NCBI RefSeq assembly: GCF_034653355.1
Contig: NZ_JAYEER010000004.1
Location: 496,001 to 560,000, forward strand
Length of the DNA: 64,000 nt
Direction: 5' to 3'
DNA from: Nitrospirillum sp034653355
Lineage (GTDB): Bacteria > Pseudomonadota > Alphaproteobacteria > Azospirillales > Azospirillaceae
This document shows, piece by piece, positions 41,548 through 49,423 of this stretch. The notes under the pieces were generated by a model. That model worked only from the letters and a program-made list of their open reading frames with translations, was not told where the DNA came from and did not search any database. A program made the translations under genes and the position numbers. The first letter of the stretch is position 1; each line of letters begins with the position of its first letter.

Positions 41548-42582
41548 TTAGCTGCGCCAGCGCAGGACGGTGTCGCGCACGGGATTTTCGAAGGGGCGCT
41601 TCTCCTCCCGGGCGCGGCGGAACTCGTTCTTCAGTTGGTAGTACCAGCGCGCCTGGGTGTCGGCGTCCTTGATCAGCATCAGGGTCGGGTCGTGGCGCAG
41701 GCCCTGCTGCTGCATCACCACCACGTCGCGGTCCTGGCCCAGGAAACGCTCCGCGATGGGGCGCAGCACCGGCTTCAGCAGGTTGGCCCAGGGCAGGGTC
41801 CAGTAAAATAGGTTGGTGATGCGGGTGTTGCCCTCATCCACCGGCGTCACCGCCGTGAGGTTCCAAACGGTGTGCTTGCCGGTGGAGATGGTTTCCGTCC
41901 GGATGCCGGGCAGGCGGAAGGAGATCTCCGTCTCCGGCACGCCGCCCAGGATGGTGTAGGCGCGGGAGTTGCTGGACGGCCGGTGCTTCTTCATGACGAA
42001 GCCGTAGGGGCCGGGGCCGAAGGCCTTCTCCTTGGCGTGGATGGATTTGGTGGAGCGCCAGAACCAGGACTGATGGACGAAGGGGCCGTGGGCCGGGTCC
42101 ATCAGGCCCACCACCGCGTGGTCCAGGTGGCAGGGGAAGTCCATGGACATGACCATGTCCGGCTGCTTGTCGGCGGGCAAGCCCGGCGGCTGCGGCGGTT
42201 CCTGGTCGGGTTCCCCAGCGCCCATCCAGATCCAGACGTTGCCGCTGATCTCCCGCACCGGGTAGTTGCGCACGCGGATGCGGTTCAGGTCGAAGTCCTG
42301 CCCCTCCACCAGCGAGGGGATGTCCGTGCACTTGCCTTCCCGGTCGAAGCGCCAGCCGTGATAGCAGCACTCCACCTCCTTGCCGTCGAACCGGCCGCAG
42401 GACAACGGTATGCCGCGGTGGGGGCAAATGTCGCGCAGGGCGAAGACGGCGCCCTCCTTGGTGCGGCCGAACAGCACCGGCTGGCCCAGCAGCGTCTGCG
42501 CCTGCATGGCGCCCACGGCCAGGGTGCGGCCGGGCATGGCGTAGTACCAGATGTCGTTCAGGAAAAAGTTCGGCTCGGCCAA
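41548..42582 (-). CDS. Rieske non-heme iron ring-hydroxylating oxygenase subunit
   Basis: 344 aa. The N-terminal Rieske domain has C-x-H...C-x2-H in DICPHRGIPL and CCYHGWRFD, holding the [2Fe-2S] cluster. The C-terminal catalytic domain has a mononuclear iron motif D-x2-H-x4-H in GLMDPAHGPFVHQ and a late Asp region. It resembles VanA or other three-component alpha oxygenases and aromatic O-demethylases. No reductase or ferredoxin gene is adjacent. A LysR gene and an extradiol-type dioxygenase follow on the divergent side, so aromatic degradation is plausible. Confidence 0.88.
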   Translation of the reverse strand: MAEPNFFLNDIWYYAMPGRTLAVGAMQAQTLLGQPVLFGRTKEGAVFALRDICPHRGIPLSCGRFDGKEVECCYHGWRFDREGKCTDIPSLVEGQDFDLNRIRVRNYPVREISGNVWIWMGAGEPDQEPPQPPGLPADKQPDMVMSMDFPCHLDHAVVGLMDPAHGPFVHQSWFWRSTKSIHAKEKAFGPGPYGFVMKKHRPSSNSRAYTILGGVPETEISFRLPGIRTETISTGKHTVWNLTAVTPVDEGNTRITNLFYWTLPWANLLKPVLRPIAERFLGQDRDVVVMQQQGLRHDPTLMLIKDADTQARWYYQLKNEFRRAREEKRPFENPVRDTVLRWRS

Positions 42583-42660
42583 GGCGTCTCACCAGGTCGG
42601 GAGGGGAAGAATCAGGGGCGGCACTTTACATCGCCGGCGGGGGCGGGCCAATGAGCCAGG

Positions 42661-43623
42661 TCAAGCGGCGGTCCCCTCCATGAATCCGGGATCGGTGACG
42701 CCGGGGATGGGCGGCAGGGATCGGGCCACCTCCGCCACCCGGCGGCGCAGCCAGGCATGGGCCGGGTGGCTGTCCAGGCGGCGGTGCCAGACCATGGCAA
42801 GGCGCATGATACCGCCCGACAGGTCCGGGGGCAGCGGGCGCATGGCCAGGCCGAAGGCCTTGGCCAGGGGGTGGGCCACACGCGCCGGCATGGTGCAGAA
42901 CAGGTCGCTGTCGCGCAGCATGGGGGCCGCCGCCAGCAGATGGGAGGCCACGACCGCCAAGGTGCGCTGCCGGCCCAGCGTCTCCAGCATGCGATCCACC
43001 GCCCCCACCTTGGACGCGGTGGCCGAAACCAGCAGGTGGGCGTAGGCGAGGTAGGTCTCCAGGCCCCACGCCTGCTCCAACGCCGGGTGGCCGGGACGCA
43101 TCAGCACCGCCAGCCCGTCGCGCACCAGCATCTGCCGCGTCATGTGGGCGGGCGGGTCGGGCAGCATGCCCAGCGCCAGGTCCAACTGGCCCGACTCCAG
43201 CCCGGGCAGGGCGTTGTCCTTGTCGGCGTGGCGCAGCACCAGGGACAGGCCCGGCGCCTCCGCCCGCAACGCCGCCACCAGGGGCGGTCCCAGCACGAAC
43301 TCCGCATGGTCTGACAGGCCCACGGTGACGGCGTCCCGCGCCTCGCAGGGCAGGAAAGGCTGGCGGGCGGCCAGGGCGGCCCGCACCTGGTCCAGGGCGC
43401 CCTGCAGCGGGCCGGCCATGGCGTCGGCCACGGCGGTGGGCACCATGCCGGCGGGGGTGCGCACGAACAGGTCGTCGCCCATGTGCTGGCGCAGGCGGGA
43501 CAGCGCGTTGCTGACGGCCGACTGCGACAGGCCCAGCGCCCGGCCGGCGCGCGTCACCTGCCGTTCCCGGTACAGCGCGTCGAAGACGTGCAGCAGGTTC
43601 AGGTCGATCTGGCTGATGTCCAT
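42661..43623 (-). CDS. LysR-family transcriptional regulator
   Basis: 320 aa. Winged HTH at the N-terminus (MDISQIDLNLLHVFDALYRERQVTRAGRALGLSQSAVSNALSRLR) followed by a LysR substrate-binding fold of about 210 residues. The start MDISQIDLNLLHVF is like NodD/NahR-class regulators. It is divergent from the extradiol-like dioxygenase gene and probably controls it and the Rieske gene. A palindrome, ACCAT-CACT-ATGGT at 43645-43658, lies in the interval. The ligand is unknown. Confidence 0.9.
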   Translation of the reverse strand: MDISQIDLNLLHVFDALYRERQVTRAGRALGLSQSAVSNALSRLRQHMGDDLFVRTPAGMVPTAVADAMAGPLQGALDQVRAALAARQPFLPCEARDAVTVGLSDHAEFVLGPPLVAALRAEAPGLSLVLRHADKDNALPGLESGQLDLALGMLPDPPAHMTRQMLVRDGLAVLMRPGHPALEQAWGLETYLAYAHLLVSATASKVGAVDRMLETLGRQRTLAVVASHLLAAAPMLRDSDLFCTMPARVAHPLAKAFGLAMRPLPPDLSGGIMRLAMVWHRRLDSHPAHAWLRRRVAEVARSLPPIPGVTDPGFMEGTAA

Positions 43624-43644
43624 GGATGGCCCCCTTCGCAACTG

Positions 43645-43658
43645 ACCATCACTATGGT
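43645..43658. promoter_or_regulatory. Candidate LysR operator palindrome
   Basis: ACCAT-CACT-ATGGT is a perfect 5-bp inverted repeat with a 4-base spacer between the divergent LysR and dioxygenase genes, 21 bases from the LysR start codon. LysR proteins bind interrupted T-N11-A palindromes, and this match is only approximate. Confidence 0.35.
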
Positions 43659-43748
43659 GAATGATGATGTTGGTAACCAGTGATTTGGCAAATGGTAGGG
43701 ACGGGGCCATGTTGGAAGGGTCACCCTTCCGAATCCAAGGCTTCACCC

Positions 43749-44582
43749 ATGTCGTCCACCGCCGCCCTCCCGTCCGCTCCCGCCGCCGCCGCGGTGAAGC
43801 GCCAGCCGGTCTATTTCATCTCCCACGGTTCCCCCATGCTGGCATTGCAGGACAGCGAGGCGCGGCGCTTCCTGCAGTCCCTGGGGCGCGACATCCGGGC
43901 GGCGGGCGCCCCCCGCGCCATCCTGGTGCTGTCGGCCCACTGGGAGACGGCGGCCCCCGCCGCCTCGCTGGCCGACCGGCCGGAGACCATCCACGACTTC
44001 GGCGGCTTCCCCCGCGCCCTGTTCGAGATGCGTTACCCCGCCCCCGGGGCGCCCGAGGTGGCGCGGGCGGCTCTGGAGGCCCTGGCTGCCGCCGGTATCA
44101 CGGTCACGGGTGGAGATGCGCGGGGCCTGGACCATGGCGCCTGGGTTCCCCTGACCCTGATGTTCCCCGAGGCCGACATCCCCGTGACCCAGCTGTCCAT
44201 CCAGCCGCACCTGGGCCCCGCCCACCACCGTCGCCTGGGCGAGGCGCTGCGGCCCCTGCGCGACCAGGGGGTGCTGATCATCGCCTCGGGCTCGCTGACC
44301 CACAATCTGCGTGACCTGGCGTGGGAGGGCACGGATGAGGTGGCGCCCTGGGCCGCCGCCTTCCAATCCTGGATCCATGACAAGGTCAGCGGCGCCGACG
44401 TCGCGGCCCTGGACGACTACCGCGCCCGCGCCCCCTTCGCCCGCCAGAACCACCCGCGCGACGAACACCTGCTGCCCCTGTTCGCCGCTGTGGGCGCCGC
44501 CACCCCCGGCCGGCCCGGCCGCCGCCTGCATGACAGCGTGCAACTGGGCGCCCTGGCTATGGACGCCTACCGGTTCGATTGA
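43749..44582 (+). CDS. DODA-type extradiol ring-opening dioxygenase family protein
   Basis: 277 aa. LigB-like fold. Metal and catalytic residues: VYFISHGSPMLAL (first His), LVLSAHWETAAP (second His), ARGLDHGAWVPL (catalytic His) and RDEHLLPLF (Glu/His). These are the features of 4,5-DOPA dioxygenase and YgiD. The enzyme opens catechol-type rings with molecular oxygen and zinc or iron. It is divergent from the LysR gene. The substrate may be an aromatic amine or phenylpropanoid catechol, not determined. Confidence 0.88.
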   Translation: MSSTAALPSAPAAAAVKRQPVYFISHGSPMLALQDSEARRFLQSLGRDIRAAGAPRAILVLSAHWETAAPAASLADRPETIHDFGGFPRALFEMRYPAPGAPEVARAALEALAAAGITVTGGDARGLDHGAWVPLTLMFPEADIPVTQLSIQPHLGPAHHRRLGEALRPLRDQGVLIIASGSLTHNLRDLAWEGTDEVAPWAAAFQSWIHDKVSGADVAALDDYRARAPFARQNHPRDEHLLPLFAAVGAATPGRPGRRLHDSVQLGALAMDAYRFD

Positions 44583-44590
44583 GGGGGCGG

Positions 44591-44645
44591 GCCGTCAAGA
44601 TCAAGGCCGGGCGCCCCGTGGCGGCCCGGCCTTGATCTTGACGGC
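44591..44645. terminator. Perfect 22-bp palindromic stem between convergent genes
   Basis: Bases 44591-44612 are the exact inverse complement of 44624-44645, with an 11-base loop. It has no T tract but lies between two convergent genes, where it could end both transcripts. A second hairpin, GGGCTC-TCGC-GAGCCC, follows at 44650-44665. Confidence 0.65.
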
Positions 44646-44671
44646 GGCAGGGCTCTCGCGAGCCCGGCAGC

Positions 44672-44935
44672 TCACTCCATGCCCAGCGCGGCCTTGTAGA
44701 GCTCCAGCAGGGCGTCCTGCTCCTGCCGGTCGTTCTTTTCCATCTTACGCAAGCGGACGATGGCGCGGATGATCTTGGTCTCGAACCCCACGCCCTTGGC
44801 TTCGGCGTAGATGTCCTTGATGTCGTCCGCGATGCCCTTCTTGTCCTCTTCCAGGCGTTCGATGCGCTCGATGATGGAGCGCAGGCGGTCGCCGGCGATG
44901 CCGCCAACATCCGTCGCAACAGGGGCGTCCGACAT
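44672..44935 (-). CDS. gapR: GapR-type nucleoid-associated protein (DUF2312)
   Basis: 87 aa. DRLRSIIERIERLEEDKKGIADDIKDIYAEAKGVGF (abbreviated) and KIIRAIVRLRKM define the family almost end to end. In Caulobacter GapR binds overtwisted A/T-rich DNA ahead of replication and transcription and supports chromosome segregation. Near-universal in alphaproteobacteria. The DUF1244 and N-formylglutamate amidohydrolase genes follow upstream on the same strand, a conserved alphaproteobacterial grouping. Confidence 0.93.
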   Translation of the reverse strand: MSDAPVATDVGGIAGDRLRSIIERIERLEEDKKGIADDIKDIYAEAKGVGFETKIIRAIVRLRKMEKNDRQEQDALLELYKAALGME

Positions 44936-45041
44936 GGGGAATGCCTCTTCGTTCTAAGTGGGTGGTCTGAATGGTGAGGGCGCGACCTTACCCGCGCGGC
45001 CGGGGATGGGCAAGCGCCGGTAAAGGGGCCCCGCCCCGGTG

Positions 45042-45350
45042 TCAGTCCTTCGGCTTGCTCTGCTCGAACGCCGCCTTCTGCTCCGCCGTCGCCTCGCGCT
45101 GGTGCAGGCGTTTGAAGTCGTCGTACGGCATGCCGTAGACGATCTCGCGCGCGCCTTCATAGTCCAGGGCCACGCCCCGTTCCTCGGCGGCGGCGCGGTA
45201 CCATTTGGACAGGCAGTTGCGGCAGAAGCCGGCCAGGTTCATCAGGTCGATGTTCTGGACGTCGGTGCGCTCACGCAAATGCGCCACCAGCCGGCGGAAG
45301 GCGGCGGCCTCAAGCGCCACCCGGGTGGCGTCGTCGATCTCGGGAACCAT
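45042..45350 (-). CDS. DUF1244 family protein
   Basis: 102 aa. AFRRLVAHLRERTDVQNIDLMNLAGFCRNCLSKWYRAAAEE is the signature of DUF1244, with CRNC possibly a metal site, then MPYDDFKRLHQREATAEQKAAFEQ. A small all-alpha protein of unknown function, mostly found in proteobacteria. It starts 29 bases after the N-formylglutamate amidohydrolase stop, so it should be in the same operon. Confidence 0.88.
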   Translation of the reverse strand: MVPEIDDATRVALEAAAFRRLVAHLRERTDVQNIDLMNLAGFCRNCLSKWYRAAAEERGVALDYEGAREIVYGMPYDDFKRLHQREATAEQKAAFEQSKPKD

Positions 45351-45379
45351 GGAATATCCTTGTGAATGGGGTGGCCGGC

Positions 45380-46198
45380 TCAGGCGCCGGCCAGCACGTG
45401 GTGTATATCGGGGCGGCCGATCAGCTGTCCAAGGGCATGCGCCAGCATGGTGGACCAGCGCTCCACCCCCACCGCGTCGCCGATCAAATCCTGCCGGATT
45501 TCGATCAGCACGCCGGGCAGGCCCGGCCGGGTGGAATGGGTCTTCAGGGTGTACCCGTGGCCGTCGCGCCCCGAATAGGGGACGTTGTCGCCGACCACCA
45601 CGCCCGGCTGGGCCCGCAGCAGGTCCAGCAGCGGCAGGGGCAGGCGGCCGTCCTGGTCCCACAGCACGCCCAGGTGCCAGGGCCGCTGGAAGTCATTCAT
45701 GACTGGCGTGAAGCTGTGGACGGAGATGATGGCCGGCGTCTGGCCCGCCGCGCGCTTGGCATCGACGCACGTCGCGACGGCAGCGTGATAGGGGTGGAAC
45801 AGGGCGTCCAGCCGCGCCTGGCGGTCGGCATCGGTCAGGGCCTGGTTGGCCAGGATGGGGGTGCCGTCGCTGACCGCCGGCATCAGCGTGGCGCTGTCCA
45901 GCGGGCGGTTCAAATCCACCACCAGGCGGGAATACCCGGCGATGACCGCCGGCGCGTCCAGCCGCCGGGCCAGCGCCCGGGTCACCGCCTCCGCCCCGAT
46001 GTCCCAGGCGATATGACGTTCCATGTCGGCCGCCGGTACGCCCAGCGTGCCCAGACGGGCGGGCACGCGCCGCGCCGCATGCTCGCACAGCAGCACCACG
46101 GGGGCGGCCCCTTGGGGATTCACCACCGTAACGGCGGGTGGCTCGTCAGGGGTCAGCAAGGCGGCGGGGGAGGCGAGCGTGTCCAAGGGGCGGCCCAT
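45380..46198 (-). CDS. N-formylglutamate amidohydrolase family protein
   Basis: 272 aa. LLCEHAARRVPARLGTLG, ERHIAWDIGAEAVTRALA, YSRLVVDLNRP, ISVHSFTPVMND and HSTRPGLPGVLIEIRQDLI hold the conserved His and Glu residues of HutG/DUF3412-like N-formylglutamate amidohydrolases, which release formate and glutamate in histidine breakdown. No other hut gene is near, so the natural substrate may differ. It heads the NFG-DUF1244 pair beside gapR. Confidence 0.88.
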   Translation of the reverse strand: MGRPLDTLASPAALLTPDEPPAVTVVNPQGAAPVVLLCEHAARRVPARLGTLGVPAADMERHIAWDIGAEAVTRALARRLDAPAVIAGYSRLVVDLNRPLDSATLMPAVSDGTPILANQALTDADRQARLDALFHPYHAAVATCVDAKRAAGQTPAIISVHSFTPVMNDFQRPWHLGVLWDQDGRLPLPLLDLLRAQPGVVVGDNVPYSGRDGHGYTLKTHSTRPGLPGVLIEIRQDLIGDAVGVERWSTMLAHALGQLIGRPDIHHVLAGA

Positions 46199-46436
46199 CG
46201 CAAGGAAATGTGCCCTTCCAAGATAGCGGTCCCGACGGGGGATGGAAGCCCCAGCCGGGGGCCTCCGTATCGCTTATGTCGGGACTATGAACGGCCAGCT
46301 TGCGCGCCGCCGGGATTACCGTGAAAATAGCAATGGGTGCATATGGAGCGTCGCTTTCGGCTCGTCACCCGTGCATACTTCATCGACGTGCGCCTTTCCC
46401 GCGTTGGACCCCCGGGATGCGCACGTTTCCTTTGAA

Positions 46437-47018
46437 ATGACCGCGACTGTTCCAGGTGCTGGACGGGCGCTGCCGAAGCCCTTGGGTGAGGATAAAATTG
46501 GGCGGCATGTACCGGTCGAGCATACGCACACCCCCCTTGATGCCCCGACACCGGTGATCCGGCCCGGGGAGGCCCACGACGCCGAGGGCATCCGCCAGGT
46601 CCACATCCGTTCCGTACACGCTTTCTGTGCCGGGCATTATTCGCCGGAGCAGCTCATCGCCCTGCTGGGCGGGCGCGCGGCGGCGGACTACCGCGCGGCC
46701 ATGACGGAATGGGGGGAGCATGTGCTGGTGGCGGAGCAGGCGGGCCGGGTGGTCGGCTTTTCCGCGCTCTACAGCGCGGAGGTGCGGGCCGTCTATGTCG
46801 ACCCGCTGGCCGCCAAGGGCACCGGCCGCCGTCTGCTGGAAGAGATCGAGACCTTGGCGCGTGACCGGGGCGCGGGTGCCCTGCACCTCACCTCCTCCAT
46901 GAATGCGGTGGGGTTTTATGAGGCCATGGGCTATCAGCGCCAGGGGCCCCGCCTGATGACCATGGGCTGCGGCACTCGGCTGGCCGCCTGGGGCATGCGC
47001 AAGGCGCTCGGCCGTTAA
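46437..47018 (+). CDS. GNAT-family N-acetyltransferase
   Basis: 193 aa. A variable N-terminal 35 residues, then PVIRPGEAHDAEGIRQVHIRSVHAF, the core strand HVLVAEQAGRVVGFSALY and AVYVDPLAAKGTGRRLLEEIE (acetyl-CoA pyrophosphate loop, a slightly altered Q/RxxGxG/A). Its C-terminal NAVGFYEAMGYQRQ is typical. Acetyl acceptor unknown. The start is uncertain: an in-frame ATG at 46242 would make it longer with an odd Ser/Cys-rich lead. Confidence 0.82.
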   Translation: MTATVPGAGRALPKPLGEDKIGRHVPVEHTHTPLDAPTPVIRPGEAHDAEGIRQVHIRSVHAFCAGHYSPEQLIALLGGRAAADYRAAMTEWGEHVLVAEQAGRVVGFSALYSAEVRAVYVDPLAAKGTGRRLLEEIETLARDRGAGALHLTSSMNAVGFYEAMGYQRQGPRLMTMGCGTRLAAWGMRKALGR

Positions 47019-47093
47019 GCGGCGGAAGACTTTTCCAATCCGATCGCCTGGCGATAGCCTGAGGCGAGGTACCCCAACGCCGGATGCACGCCC

Positions 47094-47855
47094 GTGGCCC
47101 CCTCCGACATCGCCGTTCATCACTTCTTCGGCCGCGACGGCCAGCGCCTGGCTTACCGCGAGCTGGGGCAGGGCCGGCCGCTGGTGCTGATCCACGGCTA
47201 CTTCTCCACCGCCACGGTCAACTGGTTGAAGTACGGCCATGCCGCGCGCATCGCGGAACGCGGCTACCGCGTCATCATGCCGGACCTGCGCGCCCACGGC
47301 GACAGCGCCAAGCCGCACGAGGTGTCGGCTTATCCGCCCGACGTGCTGGCCGACGACGGCCTTGCGCTGGTGGAGCATCTGGGCCTGACCGACTATGACC
47401 TGGGCGGCTATTCCCTGGGCGGGCGCACCACCATGCGCATGCTGGCGCGCGGCGCCACCCCGGCCCGCGCCATCTGCGCCGGCATGGGCCTGGCCGGCCT
47501 GACCCACACCGCCGGACGTGGGGAGCATTTCCGCCGCATCCTGACCAACCTGGGCACCTTCGAGCGCGGCACGCCGGAATGGATGGCGGAGGCCTTCCTG
47601 AAGACGGTCGGCGGCGATCCCGTCGCCCTGCTGAACATCCTGGAGACCTTCGTCGACACCCCGCCGGCCGTGCTGGCCGGCCTGGACCTGCCCATCCTGG
47701 TCACCGCCGGCGCGCAGGACCAGGACAACGGTTCCGCCCCCGACCTGGTCGCGGCCCTGCCCAACGCCCGCTACGCCGAAATCCCCGGCGACCACATGAG
47801 CGCCGTGACCAAGCCGGACCTGGGCCGGGCCATCGCGGATTTCCTGGCGGGCTGA
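47094..47855 (+). CDS. Alpha/beta-hydrolase
   Basis: 253 aa, GTG start. HGYFSTATVNW carries the oxyanion His-Gly, nucleophile elbow GGYSLGGRTT (Gly-x-Ser-x-Gly), acid in VTAGAQDQDNGS and catalytic His in PGDHMSAV. MPDLRAHGDS is the usual strand 4 loop. No specific substrate can be inferred. The gene is 76 bases after the GNAT and may be co-transcribed with it. Confidence 0.88.
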   Translation: MAPSDIAVHHFFGRDGQRLAYRELGQGRPLVLIHGYFSTATVNWLKYGHAARIAERGYRVIMPDLRAHGDSAKPHEVSAYPPDVLADDGLALVEHLGLTDYDLGGYSLGGRTTMRMLARGATPARAICAGMGLAGLTHTAGRGEHFRRILTNLGTFERGTPEWMAEAFLKTVGGDPVALLNILETFVDTPPAVLAGLDLPILVTAGAQDQDNGSAPDLVAALPNARYAEIPGDHMSAVTKPDLGRAIADFLAG

Positions 47856-47858
47856 GTT

Positions 47859-48002
47859 TTACGGGTAGGGTACGATAGTGAGCCCTTCCGCGTCATCCGG
47901 CGGGACGAAGTGGCGGGTGATGGCGTCGAACTCCGCGTCGGTGGCGGCGAAGTCATGGTCGCCGGCGGCGTTGCGCGCGCGCCGGAACGCCAGGACCATC
48001 AT
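47859..48002 (-). CDS. Possible very small protein after the flavin oxidoreductase gene
   Basis: A 47-aa frame (MMVLAFRRARNAAGDHDFAATD, ending EGLTIVPYP, abbreviated) starts 5 bases beyond the stop of the flavin oxidoreductase gene. GAAGGG precedes its two ATGs. Acidic and regular enough to be real, but with no recognised family. It could be a translated tail piece rather than an independent gene. Confidence 0.4.
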   Translation of the reverse strand: MMVLAFRRARNAAGDHDFAATDAEFDAITRHFVPPDDAEGLTIVPYP

Positions 48003-48006
48003 CCCT

Positions 48007-49344
48007 TCACCCCGCGGCCGCCAGGCGCGCGCCGCCCCGCGGTCGGGCGTTGCGCCCGGCGGGGGAGGCGTCGGTGACCTGCCAGGGCCGCTGGGCGCCC
48101 AGCGACTCCGCCACGGCGAGGCCGGCCGACAGGCCATCCTCATGGAAGCCATAGCCGCAATAGGCGCCGCAGAACCAGGTGCGGCGGATACCCTGGATCA
48201 GGCCCAGTTCCTGCTGGGCCGTCACGGCGGCCAGGTCGAACAGCGGGTGGTCGTAGATGAACTCCCGCACCTTCAGCGACGGGCGCGGTTCGGTGATGGG
48301 GTTCAGGGTGACGAACAGGGGCACCCGCTTGTCCAGCCCCTGCAGCAGATTCATCCAATAGGTGACGGACACCTTGGCGTCGCGGTCCCGGGTGGAATGG
48401 GCGCTGTAGTTCCAGCTGGACCAGGCCTTGGCGCGCCGGGGCATCAGCAACGGGTCGCGGTGCAGCACGGCCCGGTTCATCTGGTAGCGGAAGGCGCTCA
48501 GGACGCGGCGCTCTTCCTCCGACGGGTCCAGCAGCAGGGCCAGCGCCTGGTCGGCATGGGTCGCCAGCACGGCCTGGTCATAGCTGCCGCTCCAGCCCTG
48601 GGAATCCTGGATGTGCACGGCGGTGCCCGAGCGCCGCAGCGCGACGATGGCGCGGCCGGTGTGCACCCGGCCTTCCAGCGACCGGGTCAGGCGGGTGACG
48701 TAGGCGCGGCTGCCGCCCGTGACCGTCCGCCACTGCGGCCGTTCCTTCAGCTTCAGCAGGCCGTGGTTGCAGAAGAAGCGCACGAAGCTCTGCACCGGGA
48801 AGGACAGCATCTCGCCGATGGTGGAGGACCAGATGGCCGCTCCCATGGGCAGCAGGTGGTCGTAGATGAAGCGATGGCCGTAGCGCTGCGCCACCAGGTA
48901 CTCGCCCAGAGTCATGGCGGCGGCCGAGGGCTGGTCCAGCAGGGCCGGTGCCGTCTTGTAGAAGCGCAGGATGTCGCGCAGCATCAGATGGTAGGTCGGC
49001 GACAGCAGGTTGCGCTTCTGCGCGAACATGCCGGCCAGATTGGTACCGGAATATTCCAGCTTGCCCCGGTCCAGCGTCACGGCGAAGGACATGTCGGACG
49101 CCTGGGTGGGCACCTCCAGATGCTCGAACATCGCCACCAGGTTGGGGTATGTCGCGGCGTTGTAGACGATGAAGCCGGTGTCGACGGGCAGGGGATGGGC
49201 GCCGCGACCGGGCACATCCACCGTGTTGGAATGGCCGCCCAGATAGCCGTTCTGCTCGAACAGGGTCACGTCGTGGCCCTGCCGCGCCAGCAGCCAGGCG
49301 CAGCTCATGCCCGTGATGCCGGCGCCGATGACGGCGATCCTCAT
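48007..49344 (-). CDS. NAD(P)/FAD-dependent amine-oxidase-like oxidoreductase
   Basis: 445 aa. Rossmann motif IAVIGAGITGMSCAWLLARQG then GGHSNTV, HPLPVDTGFIVYNAATYPNL, MGAAIWSS and the C-terminal FAD contact FCGAYCGYGFHEDGLSAGLAVAE. This family is often found in bacteria next to photolyase and cyclopropane-fatty-acid synthase genes in photo-oxidative stress clusters. I chose ATG 49344, which has GGGAG before it and starts at the Rossmann fold; ATG 49410 would add a Gly-rich lead. It lies downstream of the photolyase gene on the same strand. Confidence 0.85.
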   Translation of the reverse strand: MRIAVIGAGITGMSCAWLLARQGHDVTLFEQNGYLGGHSNTVDVPGRGAHPLPVDTGFIVYNAATYPNLVAMFEHLEVPTQASDMSFAVTLDRGKLEYSGTNLAGMFAQKRNLLSPTYHLMLRDILRFYKTAPALLDQPSAAAMTLGEYLVAQRYGHRFIYDHLLPMGAAIWSSTIGEMLSFPVQSFVRFFCNHGLLKLKERPQWRTVTGGSRAYVTRLTRSLEGRVHTGRAIVALRRSGTAVHIQDSQGWSGSYDQAVLATHADQALALLLDPSEEERRVLSAFRYQMNRAVLHRDPLLMPRRAKAWSSWNYSAHSTRDRDAKVSVTYWMNLLQGLDKRVPLFVTLNPITEPRPSLKVREFIYDHPLFDLAAVTAQQELGLIQGIRRTWFCGAYCGYGFHEDGLSAGLAVAESLGAQRPWQVTDASPAGRNARPRGGARLAAAG

Positions 49345-49423
49345 GCCCGCGCTCCCGCTGCCAGCGCCATTTCCAAGCCCTTGGCCATCCATCTGATCTC
49401 GCATCGGCATTTAACCCCAGAGG

